A stretch of 64,000 nucleotides of DNA, taken from assembly GCA_000708835.1 (NCBI GenBank), contig DF237013.1, forward strand, positions 129,071 to 193,070, read 5' to 3'. Position 1 is the first letter of the stretch; the number at the start of each line of letters is the position of its first letter. Below the pieces are notes generated by a model. The model was not told the origin of the DNA and made no database searches. It saw only the letters and a program-made list of their open reading frames with translations. A program made the position numbers and the translations under genes. Below are positions 12,701-25,410 of this stretch, in pieces. The DNA comes from Klebsormidium nitens (Eukaryota > Streptophyta > Klebsormidiophyceae > Klebsormidiales > Klebsormidiaceae).

Positions 12701-15272
12701 TGTGCATTGGCCACGGGGGAGGGCACCGATGCCAGCACGAGGGCTGCCAGAAGCCGACGCGCAATCGGGAGGAGTACTGCAAGAACCACAGGGATCAGAG
12801 GTGAGCGACCGCCGCAAAGGTACTCTGAGTGCGTTGGCCGGGGTTACCGATGTCAACGTTGTGGAAGACGTTCTTTCCTGTAGCACGGACTCCCTTTTTC
12901 GCTTCGTTCCCAGGCGGATCGAAACGGCCCCCTCAATATGCGCAGTTTAGTCTCGTGTTGACGCTGTTGGCAACTCTTGGGTAGCCTTCTTTCGTTCTGG
13001 CTTCACACGATGTCCACTCTCAACGTCCGCTTTCGACTCTCAAGCTCCGTTTGAGGCTGGTCATATTTGCCCTTTCACAATTTTGCTACTCATCGGTATA
13101 GCAACGTGAGCAAGAACCCAATGAATTCGGGAAAGAATCCTCAGTCACCTTCGCCATATGCAAAGTTGCACAATGTCCAGACGCTTTTACGCACCTTCCT
13201 TACAGGTAGCAGATTTTCAAAACTTTGAACACAACGAGCTCCTCCCGCTTTTCGCAGGTTGGTGGAAGGCGTCCTCCACCGCATCCGCAACAGTCACGCC
13301 GTACGCCTTCCGGACACGCCGTCCGGGGCGTCCGACTACGGAGAGGGCTTCCACCCCGGACCTCCGGCGCCGCCCGTTCTCCTGGCGTTGGGGGGACACT
13401 CCCAGAACGGAACGCCCACGTCTGGACCCGGTAGATATGAAGCGGGCATGGAGCAGCAAGCGCAGTGGCCAGCCGTGGCACCGGGGGCGGCGGTTGGGGA
13501 GCAGTACGTCCCTGCGTCAGGTGAGGCGGTTTTTGGGTTTGAAAACCTTGCACAGCCCCAAAATCCTTCACGAGCTTTTTTGGGTTTTAAGGTGAAGGGT
13601 TTGCAAGTTGCTGGGCCAATGGGCCCTGCAATGAATGGCGGCAGGTCGCTCCATATAGACGGTCGGATGGTTTGTAAGATTGACAGCCTGGCGCAAGCTT
13701 TGCGAGCGTGAGGATTTGAATGAGGGCGCATCCGACCACTGTACGTTGTGTACGTTGGGAGCACACTCGTTCCATCGAGCTCAGGCTATCTACTGTAGCT
13801 GCTTCGTGCATTCATAACCATCTCTCGAAGGTCAGCTATTCTTACGTCCGTGTCAGGCTTTCAAGTATCGTGGAGCGAAGGTGACCTGAGCCTCCGTAGC
13901 CTACCCTGCAATGCGTTGGGGAACGCTCTGCCGATTCTTTCTTATTGAGCATTTCCAGATACCACTTTGAGAAGCCCAAGTCTTTCTGGCAGATGGTCTC
14001 GAAACTCTTCTCAGCGCTTTTATCGTCCCCGTCTGATTCGCGCTTCTTATCAACGCCCTGTTCTGCTTGCAATCCTCGCCTAGATTCTTTCCTCCATGCC
14101 AGCTCTTACGCACCAGATCACTCCTCACCCTACGTGCTTTGATTATCTTTTATCAACGCCCGACTTAGCTTTTCAGCGTACGGGCCCCGTGCCAACCTGG
14201 ACGTCCGCACCTACGAGCACGTGGGCAGCAAACTTTTCCCCAAAAAATAGCATCTTCCAGTTCCATTCTGATTTCCAAGCGACGTCCGCACTGCAGCGTA
14301 CAGGCTCCGCGCCAACCCGGACGTCCGCAACTACGAGCACGTGAGCAGCGAGTTCATCCAGAAAAATACAGTTTGTTGTGTTCCGATCTAGTTTACAACT
14401 GACTCCGATTGCAGCGTACGGGCTCCGCGCCACCCTGGACGTCCGCAATTACAAGCTCGTGGGCAGCGAAATTCTATCCAAGAAAAATTCGTCTTCCGTG
14501 TTTCGATCTAGCTTTCAACCGTTAACCGACGCCCGACTTTGCAGCAGACGGGCTCCGCGCCAATCCGGACGTCCGCAACTACGAGCACGTGGGCAGCAAA
14601 CTTATCCAAGAGGAATGCATCTTGCGTGTTTCGAGTACGCCCGATTCTGCAGCGTACGGGCTCCGAGCCAATTCGGACGTCCGCAACTACGAGCACGTGG
14701 GCAGCGAGTTCATCCAAAAGAAATCATCTTACATTTTCCGATCTAGTTTTCAACCGACGTCCGACTTTGCAGCGTACGGGCTCCGCGGCAACCCGGACGT
14801 CCGTAACTACGAGCACGTGGGCAGCGAGTTCATCCAAGAGAACCAGGCGTACGTGGTGGGCGAACACGAGTACGTCCCTTTAAGCCTCCGAGAGAACGGA
14901 TTCCGCCCGGATTCCGCCCGACGAGCGGACGCCTCGCCGAGCGGAACTGCGCCGCAGACGTGGTCACAGGGGGCTGTGGGAGCGCAGCTAGCCGGCGAGA
15001 AAGACGGTGTTCCAAAAAGGGTGGAGATGGAAGTAAGAGGCGGAGTCTTCGAGGGAAGGGAAAATACGGAAGCTCCCCCGGTTGGCAGGAGTTTTGTAGA
15101 TCAAAGTCTCGGGCTGGGGGCGGCGCCTCCTATTGTGATACCTAGCGTGGCCGCTGGGGCAGCGGGGTCGGCTGAAAGGGGCAGTGAAGTGGCCCCGCCA
15201 ATGGTTGCACCCCCGATTGTGCTTGGTCAGCAAGCGAGCGTTGAGGGCGAAGTGCCTCCTGAGGTTTCGTAG
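9704..15272 (+). CDS. WRKY19-like Cys/His tandem-repeat protein (frameshifted once in this assembly)
   Basis: Six exons: 9704-9922, 10601-11194, 11583-11845, 12604-12800, 13258-13520, 14773-15272. The core is eleven tandem 24-aa modules of the form R-C-x4-C-x10-C-x2-H-GGG (module 2 has C-x8-C). They run through exons 2-4, with modules 5 and 9 spanning introns. This repeat is typical of plant proteins annotated 'WRKY19-like', whose biochemical role is not established; no WRKYGQK domain is present. The N-terminal exon contains MDHS twice, and the C-terminus is Pro/Gly/Ala-rich. Exon 2 changes frame at G8 (10970-10977), between HGGG and RRC of modules 2 and 3. One further G would make all six exons close on about 678 aa. 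Before exon 6, its acceptor and first bases are copied six times. Antisense ORFs over exon 2 are GC-rich shadows. Confidence 0.85.
14165..14835 (+). repeat. Six-copy tandem array of a splice acceptor plus exon start
   Basis: A unit of about 108-130 bp is repeated six times. Each copy has a pyrimidine tract, an acceptor AG and the start of exon 6, CGTACGGGCTCCGCG(C/G)CAA, followed by GGACGTCCGCAACTACGAG. Acceptor G positions are 14176, 14296, 14414, 14544, 14652 and 14772. Only the last copy runs directly into the unique part of exon 6. Copies 4 to 6 share one open reading frame; copies 1 to 3 end in stops. Confidence 0.92.
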
Positions 15273-16373
15273 TCGACGAGCGGCATCGAAACGCAAGCTA
15301 GCTTACGGTATTGATGCGGGATCTTGATGAGTGTGGATCTGCTGATAACGGTAATAATACGAGGGTTGGGGGAGGGCCAAGAACGACGCAGTTATGTTCC
15401 CGACGTTGTCCATCAAAGCGATCGGACCTCCTCACTTTGAGTTCCAGAGAACAGCTCCAGCGTCCCGGAAAGGACTGGACCCAGTGCTCTCAGAGTAGAA
15501 GCCCTGAGCACCTACTTTCTTACAGTAGCTGCTCGATGAGCAAGGTTTCTCCAGCACTCATGCAAAGCACATCGCGCCGCAGGGCGGCGTTGATAAGCAT
15601 GCTATTGCAGGATCTGACTAGATACGCAAAAATGCCACTGGATCCACATATGCAATGATCCTGCAGTGCGTGCAACAGCGCACATGACGTCGGCCTAGCC
15701 GCGGCTCGATTGGCCACTAGATCATAATCCACGAGTATGCAACGATGTTGCATGCATACAATATACCTCAGGCAATTGCCGTACAACTATAGCTGAGATT
15801 ATAAGTAGTATAGTAGCCGCGACCTAGCTGACCATTATTCGGCTGCATATACGGCGTACATGATCGTGTTTGTTGCATGCGCGCAGTCATATGCATTGTA
15901 TACATCGTCTATACTGCAGGATCACATGGTGGCCATGTGGACCGGTTCCGCCGGGCTAGTATCAGGTATACGGTAGCAACTTAATGCCATGGGGCCGGCT
16001 CCGAGCCTGCCGCCCAAATGCAGCTGTTTTCTGCTGGAACTTCACCAAATGATGATTATTCGTTGGCAAATCCTACGCAATTCACATATATCTCGGCAAC
16101 TACATCTTCCATGCCATCTCCCTGTGGACGTGTGTCGTTATACCTCGTGCATGGTACTAATGGGTTCGAGACGTGTGACCCTACTGCACGCAAAACCTTG
16201 AATTAAAGGCCTTTTCAGCCCGAGGCGATTGCAGACAGACGAGGAGAACCGTGGCAGCAACTCGTTTAATATGAACACCATCGGCTTTAAGCGGACCGGC
16301 CTCCGTTAACAAGAAGAATGTAAGAACCAGCTAAACCATGAGGACTATGAGGACTGGTGCACTTTTCACTTGA
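15273..16373. other. Tail-to-tail spacer with a CATG/TATA-rich island
   Basis: No gene is seen between the WRKY19-like stop and the GCSH stop. Positions 15650-15980 form a compositional island dense in GCATGC, TATGCA, GTAC and TATA-like tetranucleotide palindromes, clearly different from the flanking sequence. Confidence 0.6.
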
Positions 16374-18604
16374 CTAATGGGTGGAGTCCTCGCAATGCTT
16401 CTCGTAAGCAGAGGCATCAAGAAGATCCTCCACGTCGCTGGGGTTGCTCAACTTCACCTTCAGCATCCACCCGTCGTCGAATGGGCCCTTGTTTACCTGT
16501 CAAAAAGCAGGTTCAGCAAACACATGCATGAGATTGCCTGCTTCGACCTTTATTCTTGGCGATTCCTTGTGCAAGCGTCATGGTATAGCGCGAATGTTAC
16601 CACGAGCTTGATGAGCATAGTCTATGGTTTGTCTCGTATTAATAACAAACCGTGACCAATTGTTCACAGAAAGAGGTAGGCAGCAGGCCATCGCATACTC
16701 AAGGCCACCTCTTCACATCCTCATGAGCAAGAAGCACTGCATCGACTTTCATGATCGCATTGACAGACATCCCCAGACAGGTCCCTTACCAGAGCAGGTG
16801 TCTCCGTCAAAGAATCGTTCCTCTCTACCACCTCCCCCGTAACAGGGCTGTACACATCGCTGGCCGCCTTCACACTCTCCACAACCCCAAAGGTCTCCCC
16901 CTTTGTGACAGTCGCCCCAACCTCGGGCAGCTCAACAAACACCACGTCCCCCAATTCATTCTGCAAGAGAAGTCAGAAGAATCCTTTGGTGTCCAAGCTT
17001 TACTCCGGCGCTTCTTTCAAACAAAAGTATCTACGTTGAACCTGATTTGACGCCAGTTCATCAAGCATGATCCGGAGCAAAACGACGGGCTGCCTCGCTC
17101 ATTCTGGTTTGGGCTGCTTGTGCCGGGGCGCAGACATCGTGAAGTGTCTGCCCCATAAAATTTCCCCGACTCGGCTGCAACTCGCTAAGCTGCCGTGAAT
17201 TGGGATCCGCGGTAGTGCTATAATCAGGTGTCGAGAACTGTTCGAAGCACTGCCACGCTCCTGCGTCAACAGCAGATTAGCATGCTGACCTCGTGCTCAC
17301 CTGAGCAAAGTCGCTGATCCCCACCGTCCCCACACCGTCCTGAACGTTCACCCACTCGTGCGATGTAAGGTACTTTGTACCTTGAGGGGCTGCAGCGGCA
17401 AGTCGATGTTTACACTCAGGTGGCTGGTTTAGCAGATTGCTTTCAAAGCTTTACACAAGAAGATTTTAAGGATATCGTGCCCTCTACTTTTCCTTCTGTG
17501 ACTTGTAAAACTGCGGGCAATAATGGTCCGTCGGTCCACGTCTAGAAATGAGGGATGACGTGGAAAGGCAAGGTCACGAGCTGCAAGTTCTTGCTTCAAT
17601 CACAATGCGTGACTTTTAAGTCATGTACCCCTGCAGAACTGATGGAGAGCCGTAGAGTGCTAGTGTGCCGGGTGTGTGCCAGAGCTTTCCATAGGCATGC
17701 CGGAGACATTCCAGCTTCTTTAGGGTTTGGCCTTAATGCTTCTCACACTTGTCAACATTCGGATTTGCGGCCTACTAACACTAAGAAGTCCTTGCAAAGC
17801 TTGCACAACGATCCCATCAAAACTGCATTTTGATGGAGAAGTGGGCGATGCTAGTGGTGCCGTCTCTAGTGTGCAAGGATCCTGATGCTCCACATTGCTA
17901 ACGATCAACCCAGTGCTTTGCAGGAGACATGCACAAGGACGTCCAAAAAGCAAACCAGCTGCCCAATCTTCCGCCGATCCCAGGCAATCAGCAGAATTCA
18001 TGATTTGGCAGTAAGACAGTAGCACTCCAAGAATTATTCTCCGGCATCGCCAAGCTGACTGAGCAGCGCCAGATTGAGTCTACCAATGCCAAGTCACTGG
18101 CCTATTTCGCAGAGGGTTTACTATGAAATGAACATTCTCGCTCACATGATCTTTACTAGTGCACCTGAAAAGCTAGTCAACTGTGTCACGATTGTGCAAA
18201 AACTGCAGAAAAATCACATTTAAGCGCCGCAGGAGGTCACATTACACATTTCTGTGAGAGACTCGAGTGTGCCAGGGCTTATGCTTTTGTGAAGCCAACA
18301 GGCTTGTGGTAGGTGATCAGAGCTAGCACCGAATTGTGACCCGATATTAGAATGCAAAGCAGGGAACCTCAAGAGAGGTCCAAATACAGATGAGTACACT
18401 GGCATTCGTACGACCAACCAACATCAGCTCGTGCACAACACTTGAGCAGATATTGCTGAGCAAAATTTCAGAAAAGCTAATGTGATTATCGCACGCACCT
18501 GTTGAGAACGGCCTCAGAAAGAACAGCAGAGAAGAAGCGGCGCCAGGCTGGCACCTCATACGGAGAGCGCCAACCAGCTCGGTTGCAACCATCTTGAGCG
18601 CCAT
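16374..18604 (-). CDS. GCSH: Glycine cleavage system H protein, mitochondrial precursor
   Basis: The H protein carries the lipoyl arm that shuttles the aminomethyl group among the P, T and L proteins of the mitochondrial glycine decarboxylase complex. Four exons: 18499-18604, 17301-17389, 16790-16960, 16374-16496; they join in frame to 162 aa. Exon 1 encodes a typical plant mitochondrial presequence ([17 protein letters not shown] ending LRPFST). The mature part has [31 protein letters not shown], the lipoyl-lysine segment [39 protein letters not shown] and a C-terminal [10 protein letters not shown]. The ATG at 18602-18604 gives MALKM, matching plant H proteins; an in-frame ATG 39 bases upstream is possible. 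It is divergent from eL15 across 482 bp. Confidence 0.96.
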
Positions 18605-19086
18605 TTTAATGAGGTATTTGCTTTCTCGTTTGAATGCAGCCACAAAATACTTCCAAGTGCTGACTTGCCGCCTTGATGTAGAAATGCAGAGCTCAATCCG
18701 CGTTCAAAATCAAGGAAGAAGGGAGCTGCTTCAACCAAGAACTCAATATGCACATGCTGCAGCAATGCGAGGAGTGTGTGGATGAAAGAGTTGCGTAACA
18801 CTGTACTTAGTCTGTAACACCGAACTGTATTCTGGAGCAGATTGTTTCAACCTTCAGAGTCTCTATCAACCGTTGGATAAGAATTTACCTCTTTATCGCT
18901 GATCGGTGTCGTCGATCTGGTCCCAACTGTAAACGCCGTTGTCACGCGCCCGCGGGCGAAACGAAGCTCTCCGCGGCCGCGCTTCGCACTGCTCCTCTCA
19001 TAGGAAGATTGCAGAGCCTTTCTCCTTCCTCTTTCGCCCACCATCACGTAGAGCCTTGGTGGCGGGTCGCGCCCCAATCAGGAAGC
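18605..19086. promoter_or_regulatory. Short bidirectional promoter region, GCSH / eL15
   Basis: GCSH (minus) and eL15 (plus) begin coding only 482 bp apart in head-to-head orientation. Both promoters and 5' UTRs must overlap or abut here, unless untranslated first exons lie further out. The eL15 side ends in a pyrimidine-rich stretch (about 19018-19045), like the 5' UTR of many ribosomal protein genes. No TATA box was identified with confidence. Confidence 0.6.
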
Positions 19087-22000
19087 ATGGGTGAGGCGCC
19101 GCTTCCTGGCCTTTGCATGGTTGGACATGCTGGATTAGAGATGGCCCGACTTTTGCCGGGCGATTGCAGTTACAGCTGAGAGACCGGCTGCAGGAGGGAT
19201 TTCTGAAGGTCATTGTTCTAAGAGAAAGCCTTGGCCACCGATCACATGCTTATGATCCTGAGGTTCCTGTACGGGATTTCACACGATGCAATGGAGGCTC
19301 GTAAACGGGAGTTTATGTTCAAAGATACTGTCCAGTGCCCTGAATGTGCTGGCCCATCTGGGACCCCTTATATGGGTTTGGGGCGCTGATGGCATGCTGG
19401 CATGGCTGCAGGTGCGTACAAGTACATGGAAGAGTTGTGGAAGAAGAAGCAGTCGGATGTGCTGCGGTTCCTGCTTCGTGTGCGCTGCTGGGAGTACCGC
19501 CAGTTGCCGAGCATTGTGCGGGTGACGAGGCCCTCTCGGCCCGACAAGGCGCGCCGCCTCGGATACAAGGCCAAGCAGGTGAGTGAGAAGGTCATCTAGA
19601 GTTCCATGCTTTCCGTGGTCTGGCAGGCGTGTACCATTACCACGGCTGATGTGAACTTACTAATGCTCACCTTGGACCATTGGTAATGGTCTACTGGCAT
19701 GAAGGGGTTGGAGGAGAGGGGAGAGATTGTGGCTGAGATTACGACGACCACAAGTGGGAAGGGATGAAGCCGGAAGGGATGAAGCCCACCCGGACGCAGG
19801 GCACGAAGCAAGCAGAATAGCAGCTCCCTATTGGACATCCTCAACCAAAGCTCAGCGCCCTGTTAGTGGCAAGGATCCTCTGGTCTGCATTTTGAGCAGA
19901 ACCTCAGGCCGGGGATCCGCATAGTGCACAGCAAAAGCCTGCTTTAAACAGGATTAGGCAGGGTTGACATTGCCACTGGCGCAGAAGCATGCTGGTGTGG
20001 CCTGCAGAATTCACTTCAAGGTTGAGGTTAGACGAACTGGCCGAATCTGCATGATTCGGGGTAAATGCACAGAGATTGGCGTCTTAGAACAGATGCAAAT
20101 CGGTGGCAAGAAGGGATGGGCTGATTGGCTGGCTGGTAATGGTGCTCTGTAGGGAAGAAGTTCAAGAATGCCCTGTCGGTGCGGGGTGCAATTAGAAGCA
20201 GTTGCTAGCGGCTGGCAGAGGAAGTGATGTTCAGCCTTTGTCAATCGGGCAAAGGGTTTCTGCAAGGCATAGACGCAGGAACAAAAGGAGCAAGAGAGAT
20301 TGGAATTGAAGACCTGTAGAGCTTCTAGTATTTCCTGTGCAGAGAGTCACGTGTATTCCCACGTTCATTTTGAGGAATATGAAGCGCAGTTCGTGTTCAG
20401 TTTGCACGTACTTGCTCTGGAGCAGCCGTGTGTCTTGGTGGAATTACCTGGCCAGCAGCTTAACACGTGCCCCTTTTCAGTGTGAAACTGGCCAGCTAGT
20501 AGGAGGTCTTCAGTCACAATTGGCGTTGCTCGGCTGTTCCAGTGTCGTTGCTTGGTACTTTTGCAAGGTCTGTGGTTTTGCAGCGCAATCTGCCTCGAGG
20601 TTTGCCCGTTCTGGCAGGAGGCTGGTTTTTTTGCACTTCTGAACCAGTTTGCAGGAAGCTTTCGTTCAGTATCATATAAGGATATCAAGAACTTCATTTC
20701 GTTGCTTCATACTGCAAGCTTGACATGCTTGGGCTTAACAAAGCTATGATCAACAAGCTTTGGCTCCTTTAAAACTTCTATTTGCGGCCGTCTCTCGTGA
20801 CTCTGTGGACCCTCTCATCTCTTAGAGCCCCAGAGCGATAGCAAGCACCACAATGTCTCCGAGCACGCAATTCAGAATTGTGGCATCCAAGTCTCCTATA
20901 TTTACCCGACACTATTCAGCGGTTGTTCCACAATCTGACTGCTCCATCCCGCACATTCGCAGGGCTTTGTGATCTACCGCGCGCGCGTCCGCCGCGGTGG
21001 CCGCAAGCGTCCCGTGTCCAAGGGTATTGTGTACGGGAAGCCGAAGCACCAGGGTATCACGCAGCTCAAGTACCAGGTCAACAAGCGGTCCACCGCTGAG
21101 GAGCGTGTTGGGCGCAAGTGCGGGGGCCTCCGCGTGCTCAACTCGTACTGGATCAACCAGGTGAGGGGGGTGTTTCAAAAACGTCGTTCTTCAGAGGGTC
21201 CGCTTGTCTGTGGTGGACAGGAAGGGGCAATGGAGCGGGGCAAAAAGGGAGAAGAGACTACTTAGGCTCAGACTGTTGTTTTAAGATCAAAAGGGGTTTT
21301 GCGGACCTGTCAGCCGGGGTACCAAGGGGAAACTCTGGTGAGGTGTTTATTGTAATTGGCCTGGCATAAGAGGGGGTGTCACGCGCTAAGGAGAAGAAGG
21401 CGCTTTCATGTTGTGGCTGCCTCCAAAAGCAAGCGTAGCAGGGTTGCCCTTGTTTTTGAGTCATAAGTTTGGGGACATGTGGCTGCTTTAGCAACCTGTT
21501 CAGGAATTTACACCCTTTGCTGCAATAGCTCTTTTGAACCCCTTGACTGGAAGTAGGGCCTCTGAGCTTTTTAAACGTTATAGCGCTTGTAGATTCGATC
21601 CCACATAATGTTCAATGAGTCTGCTTACTCTATGTCCACAAGCGATCCGTTCTTTGCTGCATGCATCCTTACCTGCAGCTGGGAGCTTGGAAGTATTCTT
21701 GTCCAATCATTTCTTCCCGTAATCACTGAAAGATGCGCCACAGGGGTCTTACTTCGGCTCCTCTTGTCTTCCCGTCTTCGCCTTATCCGATCGTTGCCCC
21801 TTCGATCTTGGAAGTCGATGTTGAGATTTTGTAACATGATTGCGTTTTCCTCTTGAAAAGATTTGAGTACGCGCTTGTTTAGTTCTCCTCCTGCTTTGGA
21901 GCTTTTTCACACATGAGAAGCCCCAGCTCCGGTTACCGCTAATCCACGTAAGGATATTGTACACAGAGTTTTTGATGTATCTTCACCTTTCCACAAAAGA

Positions 22001-23134
22001 GAGGCGCCAGCTCCGGTCAGTGCTGCTTCGATTGCATTTTCTATCTGAGAATATCGTTTTATCGAAAACGATGTATCTAACGTCGCGTTCCTCTGCTCCA
22101 GGACTCCACGTACAAGTATTACGAGGTGATCATGGTCGACCCTCACCACAAGGTCATCCGCCGGGACCCTCGCATCAACTGGATCACCAAGCCGGTCATG
22201 AAGCACAGAGAGCTCCGCGGCCTCACCAGGTAAGGGGCTCACCACGTTTCTCTTTTGGCAAGCATGTTTCTTGTCTCCAATGTGTCGATTGGCACCTTGA
22301 GCAGGGTCGGGGTAGCACCTGCATGACTATCATGATGGTCAAAAGCCAACGTGATTTGGAGTCGACTAAGTTTTGGATGTTCGAGGGTCAGAAGAAGCGA
22401 AGGTCGGGGACGGATTTGAAAGGGGAAAACGGTTTTGGGTCCTAGCGTTTGACAGATCGCTGCGATGCAACAAAAGCCAGTTGCAGTCTACTTCTGTTTG
22501 CTTCCCGGCCTCCCTTACCGCCTTCCATTGGACAAAATGGAACACTGCTCGTCTTCTATCTTGACCTGCTGAGATTCATAATGAATTATGTTCAGAGGTT
22601 CGGAGGCAGAACCTGGATATAGCAGTCACTGCCTCTGGAAAATTAGAAAGTTTCTTCTTACCAAGTCCGAGCGCAGCAGACAGTTTCGACGATCTTCTTA
22701 ACCATATCGTCCCTTATGGACCCACCTTTTCTGTTGTGTCAAGGAGGAAGTTGAAGTCCGGCGAGCTGAACCATATAGCGTTTAATTCTTCAAGAAAGAG
22801 ATGCTTATTATGCTTCGTTTACAAGTGAAGCGGGAAGTGGTTGTTCCCGTCGCGGAAGGTACCCAGATATTGTTGAATTTAGCCCGCATTCCTTATCATC
22901 ATTTTCTCTCACCATTCTTTATTGTCTTCTTGAGCGCAATTTTTGAGGGAGGAAGATCCAGAGACCGAACTTTTCATTGAAAGCTGGCTGCTGAGCACTC
23001 CTCATCTCGTGTGCAGCGCTGGAAGGAAGCACCGGGGCCTGCACGGAAAGGGCCACAACTACACCAAGGTCCGCCCGTCCGTTCGCGCCACATGGAAGAC
23101 GAACAACAGCCTGTCTCTCCGGCGTTACCGATAG
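19087..23134 (+). CDS. RPL15: 60S ribosomal protein L15 (eL15)
   Basis: eL15 is a core protein of the cytosolic large ribosomal subunit. Five exons: 19087-19090, 19412-19578, 20963-21160, 22102-22229, 23017-23134; they join to 204 aa, the usual eL15 length. Exon 1 codes only for the ATG plus one base (ATG G|GTGAGG). Family motifs are [128 protein letters not shown] and the terminus SLSLRRYR. All introns are GT-AG with phases that close. The intron between exons 2 and 3 is about 1.4 kb and the one between exons 3 and 4 about 0.9 kb; no snoRNA was recognised in them. Confidence 0.98.
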
Positions 23135-24565
23135 AGGGATTTGGCTGGTCGTTTCAGAAGTTGACATCCTGGATTGCGTTTTTCATGTCCTTCTGGGGAG
23201 CCAAAGCACCTCTCACCGCCCGTTTGTTGTTGCCAAAGATGTGACGAGATTCAGTGTGATTACATGCTCCACATACTTGGTGTGAGCCTGCTTTTAGCAG
23301 CTCAAACGAATGACGACCGCCTCCAATGCTTGCCCTTTGTGGTGTATCCGATCGATATGCATGATACAACTCCTGCCCTGAGCATGTAAGGTCCTCGAGG
23401 ATTGAAACTCATCATAGGTTGAATGGTATGCCAAGCTATCGAATAGGCTTAAGCAGAAGCAGCCGATGGTCCCGTGGTATTTAGGTGGACGGATGACGAT
23501 GTCCCGGCCCATGCAGACCAGGAGGCACCTCACGAGCATATCATGCACCATTAGTATGCCGGAGTCGATTCCTTTCAATTGCAATTTCCCGGGATATGGA
23601 TGCAATTATTGCACTAGCATGACCCGCCAAGCAAGCTGAAGCGCTCTTTTCAGCAAGCTCAATGATCTGGCACGCGGATTACATCAAGCTGCTAAAGAGA
23701 TGAATTATATCACAGGTGGGGTCCCACTCACAGCCAAGAGATACAGGGGAAAAGAGAGAAAATAAGAAGAAAAGAGGAAGAAAGAGAGATAAAGAGAGCC
23801 GGTATGACCGGTTTTATAAGACGATATCAGACCATCGAGTGGCCCCCGGACAACCGTCCGATACAGATATTGATTCATTATACCCGTCCGGGATCTCTAG
23901 AAAGTCAAGAGTGACGAAGGAATGACGTTGCATCAAATTCTATTTCCGGCGCCTCGGACCCCGGTCTATGATCGACACGTGGTCTTTTTGACACGCGGCC
24001 CAATCAAAACGGCGGATCTTATGTCCATGTCCCTATCTGAGTGGGACCGAAAAGCCATCCTCGAATTAAGCATCCTATCTATAATGGGCGAAGCATCACA
24101 GTACCACGAGCAACACTCGTTCCAGTTTTCAAACCCGAATATATTAACGATTCCACTTCTGTATTAGATCGCGTCAAACCAAAGAAGCCACTCATTGTGT
24201 TGCTTTCTAGCCGCTCACCTCAAGATCTCACAATACAAAGAGCACGAGGGTCATTCGCAACAACTTCTTGCACGTAACTGAACCGAGTCCCATCAAAGTT
24301 GCAAAATGCTTCTAGTAAACAGCTTTGACGTGCAGACGCATGTTTACCATTTCAGAAGCTATGTCGCGGTTGTCAAGGCCGAGTGATTTATCGTCGAAGA
24401 GATGTAGTGTTTCAACATGACAACAGCACCGCTCCTTCTATTTCGACCTTTCAGCCCCTGGATTGGTCAGCAGAAAGACCGTGGGACAAGAGCCGAATCG
24501 GGTCCACCTCGGGGAAGTGCAGATGCTATCAAACACTTGATGTCAAACTGCTCTCTGGCTGTAGC
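23135..24565. other. Tail-to-tail spacer, eL15 / SF3B5
   Basis: No gene recognised. Positions 23740-23805 are a purine-rich (AGAAA/GAGA) low-complexity stretch. A weak CATG/ATGCA-rich zone lies at about 23390-23640. Small ORFs at 23716-24290 have no family similarity. Confidence 0.5.
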
Positions 24566-25410
24566 TCAATCCTCGTCCTTCTCCGGTGGCAGGCCGCAAG
24601 GAAGCAGCATTTTCTGGAAAACCAAACAAGGGCAGAGGAGATGAGCAACAATTGACTGGTAAATTGTAGCTCGCACAGACTTTTCGCTCTTTCCAATCTT
24701 GGAAAGGATCCAGTATGAGATGTGCTGTGCAGACAAGTGGGGCTATGATTGTTATGGAAGCACTGATCTGCTTATAGAGGCAGGACGCTCTAGTTTTGGT
24801 GCGGGTCAGGTGGTAGAAGAGTAGAAGCTAATCAAGGCTCTGGTCGCCAGAAAGACCCTTTGCACGTCAGAAAACGTTGAAGCAGACGAGATTTGATAGC
24901 CTCACGATGGAAAAGAAGTTGGTCAGCTTGCCTGCATGAAGTTGTACTTCTCCCTTCCGATGGACTCATTCTCCGCAACCGCGAAGTATGCTAGCAGGGG
25001 GTAGTGACCCACATAGGAAGCATAGCTGTCCCGCTGGATGTTCACGGCCCACTCACTGCATTGCAAAGTGCAAAGCTTTGGGGCCTCGATCTTTGTCACC
25101 CAGCCAACTCAATCACAGCAAAACGAATGCATAAATTTCTTTTTGCTTTCTCTGCACTTTAATATCAATTGAGAGACACTGCAACAGCTATCACGAATTC
25201 CAAATCTGAAGCAATTTGAATGAGACACAGAAGGTGCAAGCCAGCCGGCCAAGAAGTTTAACACTAGTTAAGATATGACCACAAGCTGGCCAAAGCAGAT
25301 GTCTCTCACAATCGGCTCACGTCCGCGTGGCCAGTCCCGACATACTTGGCTTGGAGGTGTTCCAATTGGCTGTTGATGTTGAACCGATCGCTCGCCTGAA
25401 CACCCGACAT
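24566..25410 (-). CDS. SF3B5: Splicing factor 3B subunit 5 (SF3b10)
   Basis: SF3B5 is a roughly 10-kDa subunit of the SF3b module of U2 snRNP, needed for branch-site recognition. Three exons: 25310-25410, 24932-25055, 24566-24613; they join to 90 aa (human 86). The sequence matches the family end to end: SDRFNINSQLEHLQAKYVG, TGHADVSRFEWAVNIQRDSY, SYVGHYPLLAYFAVAENES, REKYNFMQ, KMLLPCGLPPEKDED. Intron 1 is spliced in the middle of the Phe codon (TT|T) and is GT-AG. Intron 2 has a GC donor (CAG|GCAAGC), a minor but accepted class. The ATG at 25408-25410 precedes the conserved core by six residues. Confidence 0.96.

Noticed and set aside
23716-23925. Lys/Arg/Glu-rich ORF near 23.7 kb
   Set aside because: Low-complexity purine tract in a tail-to-tail spacer; no splice sites or similarity.
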